Shown piece by piece: positions 15,303 to 23,255 of a DNA stretch of 64,000 bases. The notes beneath the pieces are model-generated. The model made no database searches and was not told the origin of the DNA. It saw nothing but the letters and a program-made list of their open reading frames with translations. The DNA is from Lachnoclostridium phytofermentans (GTDB taxonomy: Bacteria > Bacillota > Clostridia > Lachnospirales > Lachnospiraceae): NCBI RefSeq assembly GCF_000733755.1, contig NZ_JPOF01000001.1, positions 186,001 to 250,000 of the forward strand, given 5' to 3'. A program made the translations under genes and the position numbers. The stretch's first letter is position 1, and every line of letters starts with the position of its first letter.

Positions 15303-16508
15303 TTATTCTACAGTAACCATCCCTTTAACTAATTCAAGAGCCTTGATCTTCACCATCTTTTGAATAACAAAACCCTTACCATAGGATTCTACTTCCTTGT
15401 CATAATCTTCTTTTGTCTTACCTTGAGTTTCTAAGTAAGATATATAATCTGCTTCTGAAACGGAGATACCCTCTTTTTCAAGAATAGCTTGGTAAATTAA
15501 ATTAGCTTTTACTTGCTTTTGTACTGGTTCTGTTAAGTACTTATCGTATTTTGATTCAGACATACCAGTATATTCTTCAAAGCTTCTGAATGCCTGAGTA
15601 CCTAAATTCTCAAGATAATACTGATTCATAGCCTCATAATAGCTTTGTTCTTCAAATTTCATGATGCTCTTTAATTGTTTCACATACTTTTCTGGATAGC
15701 TTATTACGGTAGTATTATCTGCTAAATATGTTTCAATATATTTAGTTAGGTTACTAGCATAATTTGTATCTTTTAAGTATTTTTTGTAATCTTCTACATT
15801 AGATGCATACTCGGATAAATTCTCCTTTACAAATGCATCTGTAAACTCAGGCACATCATAAATTCCGTTAATTACAACTTTAAACTCTGCATCTTTTCCT
15901 GCTAATTCTTTATTTTCATAGTCATCTGGGAAAGTTACATTAACAGTGACCTCGTCACCAATCTTATGACCAATTAACTGTTTTTCAAAATCATCAACAT
16001 AAGTGTTAGAACCAATCTTTAAGTCGGCTCCTTTTTCGTTTGTATTACCGCCTTCAAACTCCTTACCATCAACAGTTCCAACATAGTCTATGTTAACAAT
16101 GGTACCATCTGCAATAGCAGCATCTGTTTCTTTGTTTAAAGTTTTTTTCGCTTCTACGGCTTTTTCAATATCTTTTGCAACAGATTCATCACTATATTCT
16201 ACTTCTGATAGTGGAACTTTGATTGATTTATAATCAACTAAATTGAGTAAAGAGGATGCTTCCACACCATCAATAAAACCATTGTCATTTAACTGTGAGC
16301 TGTAATTGCTGTTAGGTGTAACTCTGGTTGCTCTACGATAAATGCTATATCCGATATAGGATACTAGACCAACGCATAATACCACGACAACGCAGATTGA
16401 TACAATCTTTGAAATTACGGCATTACGTTTCATTTGTTCAATTTCTTTTTTACGAGCAATCTTTCTTTCCTTGCTCAAACTCATTACGGGTTCTTTTTCT
16501 TTTTCCAT
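15303..16508 (-). CDS. Membrane-anchored trigger-factor-like FKBP peptidyl-prolyl isomerase
   Basis: 401 residues. A basic cytoplasmic segment (1-32) precedes a single transmembrane helix (~33-57), so the rest faces outward. Residues ~133-217 are an FKBP domain (GTIVNIDYVGTVDGKEFEGG, IGHKIGDEVTVNVTFP, AGKDAEFKVVING). Residues ~225-395 resemble the trigger-factor C-terminal chaperone arms (VPEFTDAFVKENLSEY; YEAMNQYYLENLG). There is no N-terminal ribosome-binding domain as in true Tig; the membrane helix replaces it. It is therefore expected to fold exported proteins at the outer face of the membrane, a role like PrsA. GGAGG lies 5 nt before the ATG. Single gene, convergent with the M50 gene. 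Confidence 0.85.
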   Translation of the reverse strand: MEKEKEPVMSLSKERKIARKKEIEQMKRNAVISKIVSICVVVVLCVGLVSYIGYSIYRRATRVTPNSNYSSQLNDNGFIDGVEASSLLNLVDYKSIKVPLSEVEYSDESVAKDIEKAVEAKKTLNKETDAAIADGTIVNIDYVGTVDGKEFEGGNTNEKGADLKIGSNTYVDDFEKQLIGHKIGDEVTVNVTFPDDYENKELAGKDAEFKVVINGIYDVPEFTDAFVKENLSEYASNVEDYKKYLKDTNYASNLTKYIETYLADNTTVISYPEKYVKQLKSIMKFEEQSYYEAMNQYYLENLGTQAFRSFEEYTGMSESKYDKYLTEPVQKQVKANLIYQAILEKEGISVSEADYISYLETQGKTKEDYDKEVESYGKGFVIQKMVKIKALELVKGMVTVE

Positions 16509-16809
16509 GTTATCCTCCCTTTATGCTTCCCTTCATACACGGACTCCCCTTCTGGTTTTTAAGAATCGGGACAAGGTATGAAATACTTGTACTTGTCATT
16601 ATACCAAATATTTATGTATGATGTGTGAATTTTTTATAACAAATTTTATAAAAATGTCTGGAAATGTAAAACTAAAAATTTATAGCTAAGAGTAAGGTTC
16701 TTATTGCTATTCGTATAGGAACTATTCTATAATAAGAAAAGGTAAGAACTGTAAGAAAATATGAAATAAATGTCCAATTGATTTATCATAATTGATTTAG
16801 GGGGATGAT

Positions 16810-17274
16810 ATGAGTAATGTCTTTTACTACAATACAAAGATAGGGAAATTACGAATAGTAGAGGATGGAAATAGGATAGTTGGTGTATCGGTATTTGAAG
16901 GAAGTGAGCCAGAACAGATACGAGAAACTGAACTGATAAAAACGACCTATCTGCAATTACAGGAGTATTTTGAAGGAAAAAGAACCACCTTTGATATACC
17001 AATTCGATTAGAAGGTACTAGCTTTCAAATAAAGGTTTGGGAGGAATTAAGGAAAATACCTTATGGGGAGACAAGAAGTTATGGAGAGGTTGCAACGCAG
17101 ATCGGTTCTCCAAAAGGTGCACGAGCGGTGGGTGGTGCCAATCATCATAACCCTATTTTAATAATCGTGCCTTGCCACAGGGTCATAGGAGCTAGTGGTT
17201 CTTTAGTTGGTTTTGGAGCTGGTATTCCTGTGAAAGAGATGTTATTAAAGATTGAAAATCAAGCTAGTACATAA
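16810..17274 (+). CDS. ogt: Methylated-DNA--protein-cysteine methyltransferase
   Basis: 154 residues. It transfers methyl from O6-methylguanine (or O4-methylthymine) to its own cysteine, a suicide DNA repair reaction. The active-site motif IVPCHRVIG has the acceptor C122. The DNA-binding part is recognised by SFQIKVWEELRKIPYGETRSYGEVA and GSPKGARAVGGANHHNP, and GSLVGFGAGIPVKEMLL closes the fold. No Ada-type regulatory domain is present, and the length is typical of Ogt. A GGGGGATG RBS precedes the ATG. The gene overlaps or abuts the GyrI-like gene (31 bp apart) and may be co-transcribed with it. Confidence 0.95.
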   Translation: MSNVFYYNTKIGKLRIVEDGNRIVGVSVFEGSEPEQIRETELIKTTYLQLQEYFEGKRTTFDIPIRLEGTSFQIKVWEELRKIPYGETRSYGEVATQIGSPKGARAVGGANHHNPILIIVPCHRVIGASGSLVGFGAGIPVKEMLLKIENQAST

Positions 17275-17305
17275 GTATGATAAATTGAAAGGGGGAGTAA
17301 ATTGT

Positions 17306-17785
17306 ATGGGTATGGAATTTGAGAAATGTCAGATGCCTTCCTTTTCTGTGATTGGAAAAGAAGGTTCCACAGAGGATGGGGAAGGATTTATTAAGCAATT
17401 ATGGGAAGAAGCGAATGGAAATTTTAGAGAGATAGAGCATCTTGCTCTAAAGGATGAGAGTGGGGTGTTGCTTGGTATTTGGGGGCTCATGAGTGATTCT
17501 ACTAGGTCTTATAGGCCTTGGGAGGACAACTTCACCAAGGGCCTTTATCTTGCAGGCGCTCAAGTTACCGAGGATGCTATTTGTCCTAGTGGATGGGTGA
17601 AATGGACAGTACCATCTTATGAATATGTATATGGAAAGGTAATAGGAGATTCCAGAGAAGCATTTGTAAGAGGATTAGAATATATAAAAGAAAGTGGGCT
17701 TTCTTTAGTAGGTGCAGCGTTTGACTATTTTTGCCCGGAAGAAAATGGTCAACTGTATTTCTTTTATCCAGTAAGACGATTATAA
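17306..17785 (+). CDS. GyrI-like / AraC effector-binding domain protein
   Basis: 159 residues. It shows the duplicated beta-alpha-beta-beta layout of the GyrI-like small-molecule-binding fold: FEKCQMPSFSVIGKEGST, EEANGNFREIEHLALKDESG, WGLMSDSTRSYRPW, YLAGAQVTEDAICPSGWVKWTVPSYEYVYGKV and a C-terminal QLYFFYPVRRL. No DNA-binding domain is attached, so it is a stand-alone ligand-binding protein; such proteins bind or hydrolyse small molecules, some giving drug tolerance. The ATG at 17306 follows GGGGGAG; an earlier in-frame start at 17252 lies inside ogt and is rejected. Ligand unknown. Confidence 0.75.
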   Translation: MGMEFEKCQMPSFSVIGKEGSTEDGEGFIKQLWEEANGNFREIEHLALKDESGVLLGIWGLMSDSTRSYRPWEDNFTKGLYLAGAQVTEDAICPSGWVKWTVPSYEYVYGKVIGDSREAFVRGLEYIKESGLSLVGAAFDYFCPEENGQLYFFYPVRRL

Positions 17786-17856
17786 CAACATAAGGTTACA
17801 TCAATAGGACTTTACAAAGAAACTAAGTCCTTGCAGAGGCAGAAAGGAAGGTTTCA

Positions 17857-18417
17857 ATGGAAGAAGTAACGATACGTATGGCGACAACCTCAGATGCACC
17901 AAAACTACTAGAAATTTATGCACCTTATGTAAGAGAGACAGCTATAACATTTGAATACACCGTGCCAACGGTTCAGGAATTTGAGAATAGAATTGCTAAG
18001 ATTTTGACTCGATATCCCTATTTGGTGGCAATAAAAAAGGAAGAGATTATAGGGTATGCCTATGTATCTTCTTTTAAAGAGCGCGCTGCTTACGATTGGG
18101 CAGTAGAAACAACAATTTATATCAAACAAAATCAAAGAAGTAGTGGTACTGGTAAGAGATTGTATTTAGAATTAGAAGAGATAGTGAAAAGGCAAAATAT
18201 CATTAATATGAATGCTTGTATTGCTTATCCAAATCCAGATAGCATTGCTTTTCATGAGCATCTTGGATATAAAACAGTAGCTCATTTTACAAAGTGTGGT
18301 TATAAGCTAAATCGTTGGTATGATATGGTCTGGATGGAAAAAATCTTAGAGGAACATCCTTCGAAGCCAAAAGATTTCATTCCTATTACCAAGCTAAAAG
18401 AGGGTAGAAAGAATTGA
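17857..18417 (+). CDS. GNAT N-acetyltransferase, phosphinothricin/methionine-sulfoximine type
   Basis: 186 residues. Features of the Pat/Bar/MddA subgroup: IRMATTSDAPKLLEIYAPYV, ETAITFEYTVPTVQEFENRI, GYAYVSSFKERAAYDWAVETTIYI, then the acetyl-CoA loop QRSSGTGKRLY, NACIAYPNPDSIAFHEHLGY and KLNRWYDMVWMEKIL. Known relatives acetylate L-methionine sulfoximine or phosphinothricin, but many members act on unidentified amines or amino acids. GAAAGGAAGG precedes the ATG. It lies 71 bp after the GyrI-like gene on the same strand. Confidence 0.88.
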   Translation: MEEVTIRMATTSDAPKLLEIYAPYVRETAITFEYTVPTVQEFENRIAKILTRYPYLVAIKKEEIIGYAYVSSFKERAAYDWAVETTIYIKQNQRSSGTGKRLYLELEEIVKRQNIINMNACIAYPNPDSIAFHEHLGYKTVAHFTKCGYKLNRWYDMVWMEKILEEHPSKPKDFIPITKLKEGRKN

Positions 18418-18497
18418 GAATAACAGAGTGATAAGTAAGCATAAAATACAAAGAATTCTTAGATGTGGAGAGAATTTAATATAAGGGGGATATATTT

Positions 18498-20315
18498 ATG
18501 AAATCAATAAACAAGTGGATCATAAGACAGATATTAATTTTTACATTTCTTTTTACACCAATTCTCTTTGTTGGGATGGAAGCGAATGTAGCGCTAGCAG
18601 CAACAACTGTTAAACTAAATAAAGATAAGTTGTCATTATACGTTGGAGAGGCCGATACGCTAAAAGTAAATAACATCAAAGGAAAGGTGACTTGGATATC
18701 TAGTAATAAAAAGGTGGCAACAGTATCCTCTGGTGGCAAGGTAAGTGCAGTAAGTAAAGGGACTGCCAAAATTACTGCAACTCTTAACAGTAAAAAGTAT
18801 AGCTGTACGGTGACTGTGAAGGACCCAATCATTAGCAAAAAGACATTACAGCTAGAGATTGGTGAAGCAGAGAAGTTAGAAGTTATAGGTACCAAAAATA
18901 AAATCACATGGAAAAGTTCCAAAAGAAACATTGCCGAAGTAACCGCAGAGGGTATGGTAATTGGGAAAGCTGAGGGGACAACTAAAATAACAGCTACTGT
19001 AGCTGGTAAGAGTTATAGTTGCAATGTTAGCATTGGTACAAATCGCTTTAAAATACCAACACGTCAGATTGTTTGCTATGAGAAGACAGAAATATCAATT
19101 TACCTAAATGACTGGGCTGAGGATGAGAGAATCACCTATGTAAGTGATAATGATAACATTGAATTAAATCATGAAGATAGTTCTGGGAATAATTACGCAA
19201 GCTTATATATTACTCCAAAGAAAGTTGGAACTTCCACTATTACATTGACTACTTCCACCGATGCTAGTAAAGCGGAGATTAAGGTAACAGTTGTAGATCC
19301 AAATAAGGAATCAAAGTCGCTGACAGCAAAAGAGGTTTATCAATCTTGCTCTGCTGCTACAGTTCAGATAATTACAGACACTGGGATTGGTTCTGGTTTT
19401 TTTTATGAGACGGGAAAGGTTGTGACAAATTTTCATGTGATTGAAGGTGCAAAAAGCATTAAGGTAAACTTTAAGGATGGAAGTTCGTACGATGTTAAGT
19501 ATATATTATCAACGAATGAATATCTTGATTTGGTAGTGCTTAGTGTCCCAGTTCCGATTGAGCCATTAAAGAAAAATCAACATGGTGTAACTCCAGGAGA
19601 ATCTGTTTATGCGATTGGTAGTTCCTTAGGCGTTCTAACGGATACATTTACGAATGGAATAGTAACCAATGCGAATCGACGAATGGACGATATCCATTAC
19701 ATACAAACAAATGCTGCAATAACAAATGGAAATAGCGGTGGACCGCTGATTAATGAGTATGGTGAAGTGATAGGAATCAATACCTGGCAGTATGAAAATG
19801 GTCAGAATCTAAATTTTGCAATCGCTTTAGAAGAGCTAAATTATATGGTTATAAATGGAGGATGGACAGTTGAAGATTATTATCAAGAGTATTTAAGTAA
19901 GCTACCTCCAGAAGATATTAGTGAGGAAGGTGAGAAAAAGATTATTTTAGAAGATGTAAGTGTCAGTGGAACGTCAGACAATTGTCAGGAAATAAATGAT
20001 GGCGACATAGTCAGTGGTTCTATTCAATCTTCTGAATTAGATTATTATAGATTTACTCTTTCGAACGCGGCAAAGGTTAGTATCGTTTTCCTTATTCCAA
20101 AAGACCAAATTCCAAATAGTAAGAATTTTGTTTTTGGAATTTGGGATAATACATTAGAAGAGCCTTTAGATTCTAGTACAGGCTATCTTTACGAAGATTA
20201 TTATCTATATTTTATTACGAAAGAATTGGAAGCAGGAACGTATTACGTGACTCCTTTCTATGAAGATAGTGCGACTATAGCAACAATACCTTATGTTCTT
20301 ACTATTAAAAAATAA
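18498..20315 (+). CDS. Secreted trypsin-like (HtrA-type) serine protease with Big2 domains
   Basis: 605 residues. The signal peptide runs to ~residue 34 (cut at VALA-A). Two bacterial Ig-like (Big2) domains follow at ~36-108 and ~112-178 (VTWISSNKKVATVSSGGKVS; ITWKSSKRNIAEVTAEGMVI), then a third beta region to ~268. The protease domain spans ~280-460: GIGSGFFY, catalytic H313 in TNFHVIEG, D344 in YLDLVVL, S413 in GNSGGPLI. No PDZ domain is present, unlike DegP/HtrA. Residues ~485-605 resemble a pre-peptidase C-terminal beta domain (ELDYYRFTLSNAAKVSI). It is probably an extracellular, wall-associated enzyme. AAGGGGGA precedes the ATG, and a strong terminator follows. Confidence 0.9.
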   Translation: MKSINKWIIRQILIFTFLFTPILFVGMEANVALAATTVKLNKDKLSLYVGEADTLKVNNIKGKVTWISSNKKVATVSSGGKVSAVSKGTAKITATLNSKKYSCTVTVKDPIISKKTLQLEIGEAEKLEVIGTKNKITWKSSKRNIAEVTAEGMVIGKAEGTTKITATVAGKSYSCNVSIGTNRFKIPTRQIVCYEKTEISIYLNDWAEDERITYVSDNDNIELNHEDSSGNNYASLYITPKKVGTSTITLTTSTDASKAEIKVTVVDPNKESKSLTAKEVYQSCSAATVQIITDTGIGSGFFYETGKVVTNFHVIEGAKSIKVNFKDGSSYDVKYILSTNEYLDLVVLSVPVPIEPLKKNQHGVTPGESVYAIGSSLGVLTDTFTNGIVTNANRRMDDIHYIQTNAAITNGNSGGPLINEYGEVIGINTWQYENGQNLNFAIALEELNYMVINGGWTVEDYYQEYLSKLPPEDISEEGEKKIILEDVSVSGTSDNCQEINDGDIVSGSIQSSELDYYRFTLSNAAKVSIVFLIPKDQIPNSKNFVFGIWDNTLEEPLDSSTGYLYEDYYLYFITKELEAGTYYVTPFYEDSATIATIPYVLTIKK

Positions 20316-20368
20316 TGCTACCTCTAGTTGTCAATTCTGCAACGGATAGGCTATGGGAAAGATAGCAA

Positions 20369-20435
20369 AATAAAAATCCTAGAAAAACTGTGAAGGTGGT
20401 ATGCCCTGCCTAAACTGTATTTCTAGGATTTTTAT
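20369..20435. terminator. Terminator after the secreted protease gene
   Basis: ATAAAAATCCTAGAAA pairs with TTTCTAGGATTTTTAT, with ACTGT/AACTGT-flanked inner sequence and AT runs at both ends. It sits between convergent genes and can serve both strands. Confidence 0.8.
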
Positions 20436-20562
20436 TTATTAATAGTGCCTTAACCACATCTATATAGAAATAGTTACAAAGAGTTTTTTGTAGTGATATA
20501 CCTTCTTATTTATTGATAAAATCACCCTATTTTTAGATCTGCTAGTGTTTCTGTCCAATAGT

Positions 20563-22416
20563 TTACTTAGTGATTGTATGCATTTCCTGAGCATCCGTTT
20601 GATACTGGTACTCTTTTAATAATTCTAATAAGGATTCGTCAACATACCAGTTGTGCTCTTCATCCCAAATATACTCAGCATCATATTTATCACCATTTAA
20701 GACAGTAGCTCCAATACCGCCAAATTCACCAAAGCACCAACCAAGTTCGTTCTCATGAATACCATCTAGGAGTGTGTTTAGGTATCTATGCTCTACGTAA
20801 AGAGGTGACAGCCCATTGGTATTAATTCCATGAATCATAAATCCAACGTTGTATTTTTGTGCTATCTTAGAAACATCTTGATAAAGGAGTTTACTCCATG
20901 TTGAATGTTCCATCTGATTTTCATCTTGTAAGAATTCACTGATTGTTGCTATATTATTTTCAAACCGTTCTTGAGTCAGGGAGTAAAGAAAACTCACTCT
21001 TTCTTTTGCAAGAAGAGTTAATGGTTTTTGGCGATCAGGGGAGTCCATAACATCATAAAAGATAACGCGATCTGGATTAATGCTACGTATGGCTCTTACA
21101 ATTGGTAAGACATAATTTTTGATTTCTATAGAAGTTGTAAATTCAGGTTGATCAAACAACTGAAAGCTTAAAAACTCATTTGGTACATTAGCGTAACGTG
21201 TTTCGAGTAGTTTAAAAAATTGTACGGTTCGATTAAGTGCCTCCACATCATCGAGAAGAAAGACTTCTGAGGTTTCATCTGGACTATTTAGAACAGATAA
21301 TCCGTGACCTAAAAGTCCATCAATACATAAGTTGATATGGACATCATATTCGATACCCCATGCGATGAGCTGATCTAACTGCTTTAAACATACCTCATTG
21401 ATGAGATTCGGATTAACATCATTGAAATATGGGGCAGCGAAGGAACTTGCAGTTATGTATGCTTGGAAGAAATTAAAACCTTGTTCTGCTAGATATTCGA
21501 TATCAGTCTTACAAAAATTAGCACTTAAGCTATTATAAGAGGAGGTATGTTTTAGTCTAATCCCTTGATAAGAAGGAACACTTTCTATTGTTAAATCAGG
21601 TAGAGAACTGTCTTTTGTTAATAAATCTTCTGGAATGGTATGGGTAGAAACTTCTTCAAGAGATATCATATTCGGAGCATCTGGAATGGAATTGTACAAT
21701 CGATAAGCCGCCAAAATTGCTTCCGCTCTTGATAAGGCATCCTTTGGCCGAAAACGAAAATCAGGTGTATATTCCATAAGTCGATAACCACTAATAAGAT
21801 CACATTGATTTACTACATAATTAAGTGCTGTTTCTTCTTCCTTGGTTAAGGAAAGAGATTTTATATCAGAAAAGCTATTGGCATTTAGGTTTAATGGTGA
21901 GATTGCATTCGAATCATAGGAATAGTTTGATAAAATAGCATTATTTACCTGATGCTTCATTGCATAAGCTGCCTCATATAGGTAAGTTGAGGCTTTTAAT
22001 CTAGTAATCGGTTCGTTTACTACCTCTTCCTTAGGGAGAAAGATATCTTCTGTGATACCACCTTTTGCATGAATAAGCTGAGTTAAGAGCTGCAAGAATT
22101 GTTCTGTGCTAATTAACTGATCAAAATCTCCCTGAATTTCTTCTGGTATGAAACCACAATCAATCGCTATTAAAATTTCGTTTATATCATATTCTTCCAA
22201 TGGTAAAATGGTAAGCTCAGGAACAAGATAGTTTGAGTACTCTACAGCAATTGTTGGAGTTGGTATCATAGTTAGATAAGGAGACTCATTAACATTGGTT
22301 GATTCTAAGTTTTCCTGATTTATAGTAGATGAAATAGCATCTCGTTCATAGGAACAGCCTTGAACCAGACCTGATAATATTAGAGCAAAGATGAGTGAGC
22401 CAAGTTGTTTTCTCAT
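20563..22416 (-). CDS. Lipoprotein with SLH-like regions and a degenerate GH5-like domain
   Basis: 617 residues. A lipoprotein signal (LVQGC, lipidated C21) anchors it outside the membrane. Residues ~75-150 and ~185-245 look like S-layer-homology-type repeats (RFRPKDALSRAEAILAAYRLYNS). From ~285 to ~600 the order of motifs suggests a (beta/alpha)8 clan GH-A domain: EYLAEQGFNFFQAYI, WGIEYDVHINLCIDG, FLSFQLFDQPE, RAIRSINPDRVIFYD, GFMIHGIN and LGWCFGEFGGIG. In GH5 the acid/base glutamate precedes proline in NEP; here it is DQP (D422-Q423-P424). The presumed nucleophile E564 in GEFG is kept. Hydrolysis may therefore be lost and binding retained. GGAGG precedes the ATG. The family assignment is from motif reading only. 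Confidence 0.65.
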   Translation of the reverse strand: MRKQLGSLIFALILSGLVQGCSYERDAISSTINQENLESTNVNESPYLTMIPTPTIAVEYSNYLVPELTILPLEEYDINEILIAIDCGFIPEEIQGDFDQLISTEQFLQLLTQLIHAKGGITEDIFLPKEEVVNEPITRLKASTYLYEAAYAMKHQVNNAILSNYSYDSNAISPLNLNANSFSDIKSLSLTKEEETALNYVVNQCDLISGYRLMEYTPDFRFRPKDALSRAEAILAAYRLYNSIPDAPNMISLEEVSTHTIPEDLLTKDSSLPDLTIESVPSYQGIRLKHTSSYNSLSANFCKTDIEYLAEQGFNFFQAYITASSFAAPYFNDVNPNLINEVCLKQLDQLIAWGIEYDVHINLCIDGLLGHGLSVLNSPDETSEVFLLDDVEALNRTVQFFKLLETRYANVPNEFLSFQLFDQPEFTTSIEIKNYVLPIVRAIRSINPDRVIFYDVMDSPDRQKPLTLLAKERVSFLYSLTQERFENNIATISEFLQDENQMEHSTWSKLLYQDVSKIAQKYNVGFMIHGINTNGLSPLYVEHRYLNTLLDGIHENELGWCFGEFGGIGATVLNGDKYDAEYIWDEEHNWYVDESLLELLKEYQYQTDAQEMHTITK

Positions 22417-22654
22417 TGGTAGCCTCCGATAAATACAGTCTTATTGTAATACTTTAATGTTACCCTAAGATGGTCTCTTTATCAAGCATTGTGTATGATT
22501 TTCGTATATTTTCGAATACTAATTTTAGAATCGCTTATTATTGAGCATTCAATTTATCCAATATGAGATAAACAGGAATCCTATTGGATGAAAAGATCTT
22601 ATTCATAGCAGAAAGACAGTGTTCTGTCTTACTTGATGAAAGGAGGAATTTTTC

Positions 22655-22876
22655 ATGTCAAATCGGAAAGAGCAGTTAAGTGCTAAGGTGGAAGAGCTTA
22701 TGAAAACACATCCTAATTTAAAGGAAGCCCCATCGGAATGTACAAATCATGTAAAAGAGGATTCTGGTATGATGATAAAGCAAAGCTCTAGCTACGGTCC
22801 AAATAATAAATGCGCTCCAGATAACAACATTTTTTATGAGGAAAGAAGCAATCACCTAAGTAGCAAAGGAGATTAG
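22655..22876 (+). CDS. Small hydrophilic protein of unknown function
   Basis: 73 residues, soluble, without signal peptide or membrane helix. An N-terminal helix (NRKEQLSAKVEELMKTHPNL) is followed by a Ser/Asn-rich tail with two cysteines (SECTN, NKCAP). AAAGGAGG lies 8 nt before the ATG and a strong terminator follows 16 bp after the stop, so it is a good single-gene transcription unit. I do not recognise the family. Confidence 0.65.
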   Translation: MSNRKEQLSAKVEELMKTHPNLKEAPSECTNHVKEDSGMMIKQSSSYGPNNKCAPDNNIFYEERSNHLSSKGD

Positions 22877-22891
22877 CTAATAAGCAGAAAG

Positions 22892-22939
22892 AAAGTGTAC
22901 GCCAAAAAAGGTAGAAATCTTTTATGGCGTACACTTTTT
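22892..22939. terminator. Rho-independent terminator
   Basis: AAAGTGTACGCCA pairs exactly with TGGCGTACACTTT around a 22-nt loop, followed by TTTTTAAG on the plus strand. It ends the small gene at 22655 and may also stop minus-strand transcription from 23007. Confidence 0.85.
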
Positions 22940-23006
22940 AAGTTCCTCGTCTTTTAAGTGTAGAATAGCCTTTTTAGCACTCTTCTTTATAGGCTATACT
23001 TTCCTT

Positions 23007-23156
23007 TTAAGCAGTTACACTTGCTTCTTTTTCTTCATATGCTACTAAGACGACATCACTGCCGAACTTATTTTTTATTTCATATTCTAAATCGGTAATT
23101 TTCTGTCTGCATTCTTCTGTGATACTTGCCATTTGATAGGCCATAAAATCCTTCAT
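23007..23156 (-). CDS. Small 49-residue protein of unknown function
   Basis: Minus-strand frame: MKDFMAYQMASITEECRQKI, then TDLEYEIKNKFGSDVVLVAYEEKEASVTA and TAA. AGGAGG lies 6 nt before the ATG, an ideal RBS, and the codon use looks genuine. Predicted as an amphipathic helix followed by a short strand (SDVVLVAY); cytoplasmic. It is 100 bp downstream of the parC stop on the same strand, so it could be the last gene of that operon or have its own promoter. No family recognised. Confidence 0.6.
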   Translation of the reverse strand: MKDFMAYQMASITEECRQKITDLEYEIKNKFGSDVVLVAYEEKEASVTA

Positions 23157-23255
23157 GTGGAACCTCCTATGTTAAGATTTACCTTAGAATTATTCTCCAA
23201 TAAGAAAAGATTTATTCTAATAACAATAGCATAGGAATCACATTCCGTATTGATA

